Origin: Runella aurantiaca
GTDB lineage: Bacteria; Bacteroidota; Bacteroidia; Cytophagales; Spirosomataceae
Reading direction: 5' to 3'
Length of the DNA stretch: 64,000 bases
Assembly: GCF_003339505.1 (NCBI RefSeq)
Contig: NZ_QPIW01000010.1
Location: 62,001-126,000, forward strand
Shown here: one piece after another, positions 1 through 8,627 of the stretch
How positions within the stretch are numbered: the stretch's first letter is position 1
How the letters are laid out: every line of letters starts with the position of its first letter
Notes under the pieces: generated by a model
The model's input: only the letters and a program-made list of their open reading frames with translations
Told to the model about the DNA's origin: nothing
Database searches by the model: none
Translations under genes and position numbers: made by a program

Positions 1-462
1 GTAGACCAATCGTTGGGGTTGGGGCTGGCGTTGGTGTCGGCTTTTTTGGCGGCCCTTTTTACCATTGCTAACAGCCGTTTTGTGCGCCGACACAATGCGC
101 TTTTGATTACCTTTTATGAAATGAACGGCGCCACCATCGCCATGTTGATAGGTTTGGCGGGCGTAGCTTTTACGAGTGGCCTGACCACCCAGGAAATGAT
201 TCCGCAATCGACGGATTGGCTCTGGCTCGTCATTCTAGCTTTTGTGTGTACAGTGTATGCGTACTCGGCGGGGGTGCATTTACTGCGAAAAGTCTCTCCG
301 TTTACGCTCAACCTGACCATCAACATGGAGCCTGTCTACGGCATGGTGCTGGCGTATTTTATCTTAAACGAGCGCATGACAGCGGGTTTTTATGCAGGCT
401 CAGTGGTGATATTGTTGGCCGTTGTTGTGTATCCTTTGTTAAACAATCGCTTTGCGAAGTAA
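1..462 (+). CDS. EamA/DMT-family transporter, C-terminal part (5' end outside window)
   Basis: The reading frame is open to the window edge (four more codons precede the first possible TTG start at 13), so this is the 3' part of a longer gene. The visible ~153 residues contain about five hydrophobic segments. Near the end is a Glu-Pro-Val segment followed by a helix and 'LNERMT', the usual arrangement in the second EamA repeat, where a conserved Glu-Pro precedes the penultimate helix. EamA proteins are ten-helix inner-membrane exporters of small metabolites; the substrate cannot be told from sequence. The next gene is convergent and its stop lies 2 nt away. Confidence 0.8.
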   Translation, partial: VDQSLGLGLALVSAFLAALFTIANSRFVRRHNALLITFYEMNGATIAMLIGLAGVAFTSGLTTQEMIPQSTDWLWLVILAFVCTVYAYSAGVHLLRKVSPFTLNLTINMEPVYGMVLAYFILNERMTAGFYAGSVVILLAVVVYPLLNNRFAK

Positions 463-464
463 TT

Positions 465-2195
465 TTAACGCAGGACTTTATCCCAAATTTTATCCCATTC
501 TTCGCGGTCGCTGGGCAGTGGGGCGTCTCTTTTAATAAACTTGCCGTTGGCATCTATCAGCACGCAATAAGGCGCGTGGTCAATGTCCCAGATTGCCGCA
601 AAATAGTCGTTTTGGGCTTCGTCCAATTTGATATGCCAGCCTCGACTTTTGCTTTTTATGATAGCCTCCATCCATACCTCTGTACTGATTTTATGTTCGG
701 CAAGGTACACAAACGCTATATTTTTTTCGGGTAAAAGCGCCCGCAAAGCGTTGGCTTCGGCCAGTGCATTGCGGCCCAATTCATCGTTTGTCCAAAAGAT
801 AAAATACACATTTTTGCCCTTAAATTTTCGTTTGAGCTGGTCCCATAATAACGTTTCGTCAGACGAGGAAGTGTTATTGGTCAACAGTACCCCCGAGACC
901 ACTTCCAGCGGGTTATTCAAAGTAGCGTTAGTCATTTTGGGTTCGGTGGCACGAATCAACGCTGAATCCAGATTGGCGATGTGGTGAAGTTCGTCCAGAG
1001 AGCGCACATAATACGGGTTTTTGATCCCTGGGCGCAGGTGATTGTACCAGAGGGTCGTGTTTTTTAGGGTAAAATTATTGGTGTTTTCTGCGTAAAATAC
1101 CGCATTTAAGTAGTCCAACTCTTTGGCTGAATGTGCGGCACCGAATTTGCGGGTGTACAATTCAAACGCAGCAATAAGCCGAAGTGTATCTTCTTTTTGA
1201 TTAAACAGATTGCTAAGCCACCGCAACTCCCGCATTTTGGCCGTTTCTCCCTGCACATAACCCACCAGTTTTAGGCTGTCGGCGGTCGAAATATTGGGCA
1301 CATACTGTAAAATCAAACGAGCCAAGGTATTAACGGGCAACGACGACTCGGGGAAATTGGGCGTGGTGGCCAAGGCGTAATTGGTGAATTGGCGGTAACT
1401 ATCGGCTTTGGCAAACGTAAAAAAACGGCTAGTGTCCAATTCGGTCGATGCGGATATCGCCAACGCGAGTTTTTGTTTTTCCTGCGATAAATAATTGTAA
1501 AATCTCGCTTTGGCGGCGTCGTTGAGCGAAGAAATCACCCATTTGTCAAGCAGCGTATCTTTGACGGTTTGGGAGGTGCGATAGAAATCAATTTTACGGT
1601 CGCGCTCTTGGGCCACTTTTTCCCAAAAGTGAAAGCCAGTCGCTGCTTTGATGGGCTTTTCGGGATTGGCCTTGAGCCACTTGTTGAAAGCTACATAAAA
1701 ATGAGCGTGTCGATTATTAGTAGCCGCGTGAGCGCCCCCAAAACGGATAGGAACCTCACTTTTGGTCAGAGAGTCGCCGTTGAGGGTGATTTCCACCGTG
1801 CCTTTTTCGCCCAAAAAAGGCATTACTACGTTGGCATAAGTCACATAACATTCTTCCAACGGATACACCAATGGCATTTTCAACTCAAAACGACCATCGG
1901 GTTGGAGCTGGGCGACGCGTACTATTTCTTGATTAGATTGTAAAATGTTGACCCGGGCTACCGTAATCTCGGGTGCTTGGCGGTACAGCCTCACCGTGAG
2001 ATTTTCTATTTTTCCACGCACCGTTAGGGTATCGGTTTGGGCGTATGAAGAAGGAACGAACAATGCACTGAAGACGATGAGCCAAAGCAATAATAAAAGA
2101 CGTTGGAGGCGTGGTGGAAAAAAACTGATTGCTGGGAGAACGATGCAATGCAGATTCTTACAGAATGACAAAGTTGCTTTATTTCGCTTATTCAT
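465..2195 (-). CDS. Secreted protein with C-terminal thioredoxin-like fold lacking the CxxC motif
   Basis: 576 residues. After an unusually long basic N-region there is a hydrophobic stretch (about residues 31-48) and a likely signal peptidase I site after Ala52 ('SYA-QT'), so the protein is probably periplasmic. Residues ~55-140 resemble the beta-rich N-terminal domain of Bacteroidota TlpA-like proteins (DUF4369 type); the middle is helical. Residues ~460-576 look like a TlpA/thioredoxin domain: a beta strand ending in 'FIFW' (467-468), then a helix, and a cis-Pro-like 'HAPYCVLID' near 541. Where active thioredoxins have WCxxC this protein has 'WTNDEL', so redox activity is unlikely. It starts 63 nt downstream of the GlmU-family gene on the same strand and may be cotranscribed. 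Function is unknown; a binding or scaffold role is an inference. Confidence 0.6.
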   Translation of the reverse strand: MNKRNKATLSFCKNLHCIVLPAISFFPPRLQRLLLLLWLIVFSALFVPSSYAQTDTLTVRGKIENLTVRLYRQAPEITVARVNILQSNQEIVRVAQLQPDGRFELKMPLVYPLEECYVTYANVVMPFLGEKGTVEITLNGDSLTKSEVPIRFGGAHAATNNRHAHFYVAFNKWLKANPEKPIKAATGFHFWEKVAQERDRKIDFYRTSQTVKDTLLDKWVISSLNDAAKARFYNYLSQEKQKLALAISASTELDTSRFFTFAKADSYRQFTNYALATTPNFPESSLPVNTLARLILQYVPNISTADSLKLVGYVQGETAKMRELRWLSNLFNQKEDTLRLIAAFELYTRKFGAAHSAKELDYLNAVFYAENTNNFTLKNTTLWYNHLRPGIKNPYYVRSLDELHHIANLDSALIRATEPKMTNATLNNPLEVVSGVLLTNNTSSSDETLLWDQLKRKFKGKNVYFIFWTNDELGRNALAEANALRALLPEKNIAFVYLAEHKISTEVWMEAIIKSKSRGWHIKLDEAQNDYFAAIWDIDHAPYCVLIDANGKFIKRDAPLPSDREEWDKIWDKVLR

Positions 2196-2258
2196 TGCTT
2201 TGACTTTTGGATGTTCAAAATTAATAATTGCCCGTTCTCACTTGGCATTCTTCGCTTC

Positions 2259-3449
2259 TTACTTCTGATTGTTGCCCCGACTTAACTCAAACACGTGCTT
2301 TAAAATCTCCTGTTCTGTTTCTCCGAAGGCTTCGCCTCGCCGGCTAACGGTCTCATAGGCTACTTTGAGGGCTTTTTCGATGCGGTATTCCGTGAAGCCT
2401 TCGGCCGCGCCGCCCCACGAAAAAGACGGAATATGCTTAGGTTGAAAGCCTGCGCCGAAAACGTTGGTATTCACACCCACCACCGTACCTGTATTAAATA
2501 AAGTACTGATGCCCGCTTTGGTAAAATCACCCATAAAGAGACCGCAAAACAGACGGTTTGTATCTTCCAACGTTTCGGTGGCGTAGCTGTAAAGCTTCAC
2601 ATTGGTATAATCATTTTTGAGGTTGGAATTGTTACAATTCGCCCCTAAGTTACACCATTCTCCCAAAACAGAGTTGCCTAAAAAACCATCGTGACCTTTG
2701 TTGCTGAAGCCAAAAAGTACCGAGTTGCTGACCTCTCCGCCAATTTTACAATGCGGCCCCACACTGGTATTCATACGCATTTTAGCGCCCCAATTGACGG
2801 CAGAGCCCTCGCCCAACGCAAACGGCCCCATAATAACGCTGCCCTCGCTGACAGTCGCATTTTTTCCGATGTAAATCGGCCCATTTTCGGCATTCAGAAT
2901 GGAAGCACGCACCTTGGCTCCTTCTTCCAAAAATACATTTTCTGGGGCGTAAACGTGCGTAAAAGGGTCTGCCAACGGCTGACTGACTCTGCCTTGGGTA
3001 AGAGCTGTAAAATCTGCTTTGATTTGTGCACCGTTTTCGCCATAAATATCCCAAAGACGTTGAATTGTAACAATAGGTTCGGAAAAAAGAACCGTTTTCA
3101 ACTCGCTCACGGGATTTACCACTTCAAACGGTGAACGGTAGGCAATGACTTGATCGTTTTCGAGGGCAATCAATGCTTCCCCTGCTTTTAGTTGGCCAAC
3201 GGCTATTGCGATGGAAGCGGTTGCGCAGACGGCGCCGTTGAGGAAAATATTATCGTTGGTGGCAACAAACGGGAATTTATGCTGAAGATAAGGTTCGGTC
3301 AAAAAAGAGGGTTTGGCATGAAGAAAATGCGTCCACTTTTCGGTCAATGTCAGGATGCCGCAGCGGATTTCTGACACAGGACGCGTGAAAGTAAACGGCA
3401 AGAGATGCGGACGGACGGCGGTATCGTCGTAAAGGATGTAATTGTTCAT
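2259..3449 (-). CDS. GlmU-family sugar nucleotidyltransferase / N-acyltransferase-like protein
   Basis: 396 residues, close to the ~390 of the Bacteroidota 'alternative GlmU' family. The N-terminus ('RPHLLPFTFTRPVSEIRCGILTLTEKW') is the degenerate nucleotidyltransferase-like start typical of that family. Residues ~165-345 carry irregular hexapeptide repeats of a left-handed beta helix ('NAENGPIYIGKNATVSEGSVIMG', 'GPHCKIGGEVSNSVLFGFSNKGHDG'). By family, the protein would supply UDP-N-acetylglucosamine or a related activated sugar in the cytosol. The canonical pyrophosphorylase GxGxR loop is not visible, so the uridylyl transfer step is uncertain. It is the first gene of a probable two-gene minus-strand unit with the secreted thioredoxin-fold gene. 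Confidence 0.8.
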   Translation of the reverse strand: MNNYILYDDTAVRPHLLPFTFTRPVSEIRCGILTLTEKWTHFLHAKPSFLTEPYLQHKFPFVATNDNIFLNGAVCATASIAIAVGQLKAGEALIALENDQVIAYRSPFEVVNPVSELKTVLFSEPIVTIQRLWDIYGENGAQIKADFTALTQGRVSQPLADPFTHVYAPENVFLEEGAKVRASILNAENGPIYIGKNATVSEGSVIMGPFALGEGSAVNWGAKMRMNTSVGPHCKIGGEVSNSVLFGFSNKGHDGFLGNSVLGEWCNLGANCNNSNLKNDYTNVKLYSYATETLEDTNRLFCGLFMGDFTKAGISTLFNTGTVVGVNTNVFGAGFQPKHIPSFSWGGAAEGFTEYRIEKALKVAYETVSRRGEAFGETEQEILKHVFELSRGNNQK

Positions 3450-3640
3450 AAGAATGATTTTAGCGGTTCGATTCTATGAAATTTAGACTTGACTAGATGG
3501 CCTAAAATCCACGGAATGAATAAAATCTATTAGAGTTTTGACTGCTTTGGTCGCTACAAAGATAAGTTTTGCGCAAAATTTATTAGGTTTGCCAATACAA
3601 ACATTTTTGACCTGCCAAACTGTTAAATATACCATTAGCT

Positions 3641-5131
3641 ATGCCGAAATTATCTAAACAAGTCATTGATAGCGAAACTCAATATACCTTTGATTTGCCC
3701 GTAAAAGTATTGCAATTTGGAACAGGAGTGCTTCTGAGAGGGCTTTGCGACTACCTGATTGATAAAGCAAACAAGCAAAATATTTTCAACGGACGAATTG
3801 TGGTGGTGAAATCTACCGCAGGTTCGGCCGATGATTTTGCCGAGCAGGATGGCCTCTACACGGTTTGCGTACGTGGGGTGGACAATGAAGGCCAAACCAT
3901 CGACGAGGCCACGGCCGTTACGTCTATCAGTCGGGTGATTTCGGCGCAGGATAGTTGGCAGAGCATCTTACAGGTGGCGCGCAATCCGCATTTGGAAGTG
4001 ATTATTTCCAATACCACTGAGGTAGGCATTCAGTATGTAGAGGAGAGTATTTTCCAGAGCCCACCGCAATCATTTCCTGCCAAGCTGACCGCGTTTTTGT
4101 ATGAACGTTTTCGTACTTACGGAGGCAAAAAAGACAAGGGGTTGGTGGTAGTTCCTACTGAGTTGATTACCGATAACGGCCTTAAACTCCGTGAGTGCGT
4201 AGAAAAAATTTCGGTGTATAATGAACTGGGGAAACTGTTTAATAAATGGCTTAAATACCATGTTAAATTCTGCAACTCGTTGGTAGACAGGATTGTGCCT
4301 GGTAAGCCCGACGCGGCTACGTTTGCGGCGTTGCAGGAGAAAATCGGCTATGAAGATGCGCTTTTGACGGTAGCGGAGCCTTATTTGTTGTGGGCGATTG
4401 AAGGAGATGAGCGCGTGAAGAAAGCCCTTTCTTTTGAGCAAATCAGCGAAAATGTCATTGTCGACGAAGATATTTCTTACTACCGCGAGCGCAAATTACG
4501 TATCCTGAACGGAAGCCACAGCGCGGCGGCTCCGTTGGGTTATTTAAGCGGGTTTGACATTACGTTTCAGTGCATGAACGACCCTGCCATGTCGAAATAT
4601 TATGAAAAGATTATCTACGACGAAATAGTACCGACGTTGCCGTTTGAGGAGCAAATGGACGAGCTGAAAGTGTTTGCGGGCGATATTCTGAATCGTTACC
4701 GCAACCCATTTATTCAACAAAAACTCATCGGAATTACACTCCAGCAATCGTCGAAAATGAACGCCAGGAATGTAGCTACCATTCGTCGTTATTATCAACA
4801 ATTCAATAAAGCGCCTAAATTGTTTACGATTGGCTTTGCCGCGTACTTGCTGTTTATGCGGGCCGTTAAGCAACAAAATGAGCATTATTTCGGTCAACGC
4901 GGTGAGGAGTTTTACGTCATCAACGACGAACAAGCGGCGTATTTCTATGAGCAATGGCAGGGCGTGACGGTCGAAACCGTACCTGCATTTGTGCAAGTGG
5001 TATTGAGCAATACCAAACTTTGGGATACCGATTTGACCAAGCTCACTGGTTTTGCCGAAACCGTGACGGAATATTTGGTAGAAATGATGAACACCAGCGT
5101 AAAAACTACCCTGGAAAAAGCAATTCTATAA
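3641..5131 (+). CDS. uxaB: Tagaturonate reductase (altronate oxidoreductase)
   Basis: 496 residues, a normal length for UxaB of the mannitol dehydrogenase superfamily. The N-terminal nucleotide-binding strand and turn is 'VLQFGTGVLLRGLCDYLID' (about residues 23-41). The family's catalytic region, with Lys, Asn and His, is 'ERKLRILNGSHSAAAPLGYL' (about residues 281-300). The enzyme reduces D-tagaturonate to D-altronate with NADH in galacturonate (pectin) breakdown. No other uxa genes are in view; the neighbouring genes do not belong to this pathway. The ATG at 3641 is preceded by about 190 nt without a gene. Mannonate or fructuronate oxidoreductase is the main alternative, but the N-terminal 'GTGVLLRG' favours UxaB. 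Confidence 0.88.
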   Translation: MPKLSKQVIDSETQYTFDLPVKVLQFGTGVLLRGLCDYLIDKANKQNIFNGRIVVVKSTAGSADDFAEQDGLYTVCVRGVDNEGQTIDEATAVTSISRVISAQDSWQSILQVARNPHLEVIISNTTEVGIQYVEESIFQSPPQSFPAKLTAFLYERFRTYGGKKDKGLVVVPTELITDNGLKLRECVEKISVYNELGKLFNKWLKYHVKFCNSLVDRIVPGKPDAATFAALQEKIGYEDALLTVAEPYLLWAIEGDERVKKALSFEQISENVIVDEDISYYRERKLRILNGSHSAAAPLGYLSGFDITFQCMNDPAMSKYYEKIIYDEIVPTLPFEEQMDELKVFAGDILNRYRNPFIQQKLIGITLQQSSKMNARNVATIRRYYQQFNKAPKLFTIGFAAYLLFMRAVKQQNEHYFGQRGEEFYVINDEQAAYFYEQWQGVTVETVPAFVQVVLSNTKLWDTDLTKLTGFAETVTEYLVEMMNTSVKTTLEKAIL

Positions 5132-5148
5132 TCATAAATGTAAGCGTA

Positions 5149-5190
5149 AAGGGGTTAGGTGTTAGGTATTGACTTAACTTCTAACCCCTT
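5149..5190. terminator. Possible hairpin after uxaB
   Basis: AAGGGGTTAG (5149-5158) pairs perfectly with CTAACCCCTT (5181-5190) around a 22-nt loop that itself repeats part of the left arm. There is no long T run, so this may be an intercistronic hairpin rather than a strong terminator. The DUF1684 gene begins 27 nt further on. Confidence 0.4.
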
Positions 5191-5217
5191 CACTTTTAGC
5201 GCTAAATCCTGAAAGCT

Positions 5218-5859
5218 ATGTTGAAAAATAAATTTTTACAGTTGCTGATTGCCATCGTTATCATCGGGGTGATTGGCTATACTTTTTTTGGGGAAGAAAC
5301 AACGGTTTCGGATGCCGATTATGTGGCGCAGTTGGAGAAAGACCGCAAAGAAAAAGATAAGTTTTACCAAGATTCCGATACTTCTCCGATTGGCGACAAA
5401 GCGGCTTTTAAAGGCCTTAATTATTTCGCTCCCAACCCTGCCTACAAAGTGGTGGCTACTGTTGTCCCTTACCACGCTCAGGATAAGCAAGTAACCGTAC
5501 CCATGACCGACGGCAGCACCACCACCTACGAAAAGTACGGTTTTGCCGAGTTTACATTGCCTGATGCAAGCAAGGCGGCCGAGCTGAACGTGTATCGCCT
5601 GCTCATTTATAAACATGAAAAAGGCCTTTCTATCCTGTTTCGCGATGCCACGGCCCCGCAAGAAACCTACGGCGGTGGGCGTTATTTGGATTTTAAAACC
5701 GACGATATAACCGACGGCAAACTCACCCTCGACTTCAACGTAGCCTATAATCCCTACTGCGCTTACAATCCTACTTACGCCTGCCCCATTCCGCCCAAAG
5801 AGAATACCCTGCCTGTGCGGGTGGAAGCGGGTGAGAAGATTTATGAGAAGAGCCTCTAA
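5218..5859 (+). CDS. DUF1684 domain protein, membrane anchored
   Basis: 213 residues. One hydrophobic segment (about residues 7-25) follows a short basic start and is followed by 'FFGEE', suggesting an N-terminal anchor with the rest exported; no lipobox is seen. Residues ~55-210 match the DUF1684 layout: 'GGRYLDFKTDD' and the strongly conserved C-terminal 'NPYCAYNPTYACPIPPKENTLPVRVEAGEK'. The biochemical function of DUF1684 is not known. It lies 86 nt after uxaB on the same strand and faces a terminator shared with msrA. Confidence 0.85.
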   Translation: MLKNKFLQLLIAIVIIGVIGYTFFGEETTVSDADYVAQLEKDRKEKDKFYQDSDTSPIGDKAAFKGLNYFAPNPAYKVVATVVPYHAQDKQVTVPMTDGSTTTYEKYGFAEFTLPDASKAAELNVYRLLIYKHEKGLSILFRDATAPQETYGGGRYLDFKTDDITDGKLTLDFNVAYNPYCAYNPTYACPIPPKENTLPVRVEAGEKIYEKSL

Positions 5860-6071
5860 CTTTACAGGTAATATCCTACCATCGGCGGAGACATTCGACG
5901 CTTGATTACCAGACTCCTCTTCTGTGCGAATCTTATTTTTTCACCAGCTCAATGGCTGTTAAAAAACCTCCAGTATACTATTGCAATTCCAATATTTTCT
6001 TTCACAACTAACTAAAAGTTATTCCAGTCGGCAATCAATCCACTTTTTTTTTAAATATACATATATAAAGG

Positions 6072-6107
6072 CACACAAAAAGCCCGACGAATCGGGCTTT
6101 TTGTGTG
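6072..6107. terminator. Bidirectional rho-independent terminator
   Basis: A perfect 16-bp stem: CACACAAAAAGCCCGA (6072-6087) against TCGGGCTTTTTGTGTG (6092-6107), with a 4-nt loop and A/T tracts inside the arms. It lies between two convergent genes (DUF1684 and msrA) and can serve both. The ~210 bases before it (5860-6071) show no gene. Confidence 0.9.
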
Positions 6108-6128
6108 AATCACGTTAAAAGAGGCTAA

Positions 6129-6782
6129 TCAATGCGCTTTCAACTTCTCCTTAAACACTTTTTTGAACTTATCCACTTTGGGTGCTACCACAAATGCGCA
6201 ATAGCCTTGGTTGGGGTTGTTGGCAAAAAAGTTTTGGTGATAGGCTTCGGCTACATAAAACTTCTCGGCTTTGGATACTTCCGTCACAATCGGCTTGCTA
6301 AAAGCACCTGAGGCATTGAGCTCTTTGATGGCTTTTTCGGCCAAGGCTTTTTGGTCCGCATCGTGGTAAAAAATCACCGAACGATACTGCGGTCCTACGT
6401 CGTTGCCCTGACGGTCTTTGGTGGTTGGGTCATGCACCCGAAAAAACACCTCCAACAGTTCAGCATAAGTCACTTTTTTGGGGTCGTATTTGATTTCTAC
6501 GCACTCGGCATGGCCCGTGGCTTTGCCACAGACTTGTTCGTAGGTCGGGTTTTCCACAAATCCGCCCGAATACCCCGATACTACCGACTCAACGCCTTCC
6601 ATTTCCTGATACACCGCTTCGGTACACCAGAAACAGCCCGTACCAAACGTGGCCGTGGCCAGCCCCGTGAGGGTTTTTGATTTTTCTTCCATTTGTTCAA
6701 TCTTTTTGGCTGACTGTCCGCACGAGCTAAGTGATGACAACGTCAACGTGCCGAAAATGAGTTTTTTGATGATCGTCTTCAT
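6129..6782 (-). CDS. msrA: Peptide-methionine (S)-S-oxide reductase, lipoprotein form
   Basis: 217 residues from the start chosen here. A start five codons upstream (6797) is possible, but the Met at 6782 gives a classic lipoprotein signal: Lys-rich start, hydrophobic core, and 'LSSLSSC' with lipidated Cys21. The MsrA active site 'GTGCFWCTEAVYQ' places the catalytic Cys at residue 50, followed by the Phe-Trp that binds the substrate methyl group. 'GYSGG', 'GHAECVEIKYDP' and 'HDPTTKDRQGNDVGPQYRS' are further family blocks. It repairs oxidised methionine using a thioredoxin-type donor, here probably at the periplasmic face of the membrane. No MsrB domain is fused. Confidence 0.95.
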   Translation of the reverse strand: MKTIIKKLIFGTLTLSSLSSCGQSAKKIEQMEEKSKTLTGLATATFGTGCFWCTEAVYQEMEGVESVVSGYSGGFVENPTYEQVCGKATGHAECVEIKYDPKKVTYAELLEVFFRVHDPTTKDRQGNDVGPQYRSVIFYHDADQKALAEKAIKELNASGAFSKPIVTEVSKAEKFYVAEAYHQNFFANNPNQGYCAFVVAPKVDKFKKVFKEKLKAH

Positions 6783-6976
6783 ATTTATTTCTAACAAAAA
6801 AGTAAGTATTAAGTTCTGATTACGGAGCTTTGCCGCAGCTAATGGGTTTAAAAACGATTCGTTGGATATACGGGAAAAGCCATTCTTTTAACGAACTTTG
6901 CACCGAAAAGTTTTGTAATGCAAACTTTCACTTATTACTTTACACCAAATGTCGGGCATCCGACATCTTCCTCAAA

Positions 6977-8017
6977 ATGATTAGAACTGAACTTGCAACA
7001 CTGGGTGAATTTGGACTGATTGAGCGTATAAATCAGCAATTTACGCCTGTGCTTCCCCAAACCATAAAAGGCATCGGCGACGACGCCGCCGTCATTGATA
7101 CCGCCACCGAGGAGTATTTGCTGGTCTCGACCGATATGCTCGTTGAAGGTGTCCACTTTGACCTTAGTTACGTACCACTCAAGCACTTGGGCTACAAGGC
7201 CATTGCCGTCAACGTCTCCGACATCGCGGCCATGAACGGCATTCCTCGTCAAGTGACAGTAAGCATTGGGCTAAGCAATCGCTTTTCTGTCGAAGCCATC
7301 GACGAATTATACGCGGGTATTCAGGCCGCTTGTGAAGCCTACAAAGTGGATCTGGTTGGCGGCGACACAACGTCTTCACGCTCAGGTTTGTTGATTTCCG
7401 TGACGGCCGTGGGAGTCGTCGATAAAACCAAAATCTCGTACCGAAACGGTGCCCAGCCCAACGACATCATTTGTATCACGGGCGATTTAGGGGCCGCCTA
7501 TATGGGGCTTCAACTGCTGGAACGAGAAAAACGGGAGTTTTTGGAAAACCCTGAAATGCAGCCACAGTTGGAAGATAAATCGTATCTGGTAGGTCGTCAA
7601 CTCAAACCCGAAGCACGGACGGATATTGTTTATGAACTTTTGGAAGCGGGCGTGGTGCCTACGTCGATGATTGACATTTCGGATGGATTGGCTTCTGAGA
7701 TTCTGCACCTCTGTAACCAATCGGGAACGGGAGCGCAAGTTTTTGAAGAAAATGTGCCCATTGCCGACGATACGTTCTTGACCGCCGATGAGTTTAAAAT
7801 CAGCCCGTTGACCATCGCCCTCAACGGCGGCGAAGATTATGAATTGCTGTTTACCATTAAACAGTCAGATTACGAGAAAATCAAGAATTCACCCCACATA
7901 AGCTTTGCTGGATTCATGACCAACGACCCGACCAACGTAGAACTAGTAACCAAAGGCGGCAGTCGTTTTCCGATCAAAGCCCAAGGCTGGCAACACCTGA
8001 CCAATCAACCATCCTAA
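6977..8017 (+). CDS. thiL: Thiamine-monophosphate kinase
   Basis: 346 residues from the ATG at 6977; the frame extends upstream to a TTG at 6830, but that extra 49-residue stretch does not resemble ThiL and would make the protein too long. Family motifs in order: 'GDDAAVID' near the N-terminus (Mg/ATP), 'STDMLVEGVHFDLSY', 'VNVSDIAAMNG', 'VGGDTTSS', 'TGDLGAAYMG', 'MIDISDGLASEI' and 'NGGEDYELLFT'. The enzyme phosphorylates thiamine monophosphate to the active cofactor thiamine diphosphate in the cytosol. No other thiamine genes are in view, and no TPP riboswitch was recognised upstream. Confidence 0.95.
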   Translation: MIRTELATLGEFGLIERINQQFTPVLPQTIKGIGDDAAVIDTATEEYLLVSTDMLVEGVHFDLSYVPLKHLGYKAIAVNVSDIAAMNGIPRQVTVSIGLSNRFSVEAIDELYAGIQAACEAYKVDLVGGDTTSSRSGLLISVTAVGVVDKTKISYRNGAQPNDIICITGDLGAAYMGLQLLEREKREFLENPEMQPQLEDKSYLVGRQLKPEARTDIVYELLEAGVVPTSMIDISDGLASEILHLCNQSGTGAQVFEENVPIADDTFLTADEFKISPLTIALNGGEDYELLFTIKQSDYEKIKNSPHISFAGFMTNDPTNVELVTKGGSRFPIKAQGWQHLTNQPS

Positions 8018-8068
8018 ATTCATTTTTTAAACACTGCATTTTATTCATTTATACATAAACAACCAACT

Positions 8069-8482
8069 ATGGAAATTCTTGTACGCGCCCATTCTGGCCT
8101 TCGCTACGTAGTCCTTGCGCTTCTGATTGCCGCGATTTACACCGCTTTTACCAAACGCAGCCAACCCAATGCGCCCTATTCTAAAGTATATCTGTTTGCC
8201 ATGATTGCCACCCACACCCAGTTGCTCATCGGGCTGGTTCTCTACGCGTTAGACTGGGGAGTAAAAGTGCGTTTTGACATGATGAGCGATAAAGTTTATC
8301 GTTTTTACACCGTCGAACACATCGTAGGAATGTTGGTTGCTATCGTGCTGATTACCATCGGCCACGCACAGGCAAAAAAGCTGAACCACGGCAAAGTTTT
8401 CACCTTTTATCTGGTGGCATTACTCCTTATTTTGATCTCCATTCCCTGGCCTTTCCGCAACCTCGGAGGCGGTTGGTTTTAA
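8069..8482 (+). CDS. Small four-helix membrane protein, cytochrome b-like
   Basis: 137 residues with four predicted transmembrane helices (about 8-25, 40-61, 84-103, 113-131). Histidines lie at or in the membrane: 'AHSGLRYVVL' at the start of helix 1, 'ATHTQLLIGLVLY' in helix 2, and 'EHIVGMLVAIVLITIGHAQ' in helix 3, the last with two His 15 residues apart. Small Bacteroidota proteins of this pattern are often labelled cytochrome b-like. The His spacing would allow haem ligation, but this is inference. It begins 51 nt after thiL and is followed by a terminator. Confidence 0.55.
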   Translation: MEILVRAHSGLRYVVLALLIAAIYTAFTKRSQPNAPYSKVYLFAMIATHTQLLIGLVLYALDWGVKVRFDMMSDKVYRFYTVEHIVGMLVAIVLITIGHAQAKKLNHGKVFTFYLVALLLILISIPWPFRNLGGGWF

Positions 8483-8487
8483 ATATT

Positions 8488-8531
8488 AAAAACAACGAAG
8501 GGTTGCTGAAAAGCGGCCCTTCATTGTTTTT
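8488..8531 (+). terminator. Rho-independent terminator after the cytochrome b-like gene
   Basis: AAAAACAACGAAGGG (8488-8502) pairs with CCCTTCATTGTTTTT (8517-8531), 14 of 15 positions matching, with T-rich sequence following. Confidence 0.85.
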
Positions 8532-8627
8532 AGTGCTTTTTGCTAAATAATACAGTGTTTTTTTGCAAACCGAATTTCAAAACTTCGTATATTAGCCACA
8601 CATTCAGGTCATTAACCCTGCCTACCC

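Noticed and set aside
3546-3591. Bacteroidota-type -33/-7 promoter before uxaB
   Set aside because: A TAGGTTTG word (3584-3591) fits the -7 element, but no TTTG lies at the expected 19-21 bp upstream spacing.
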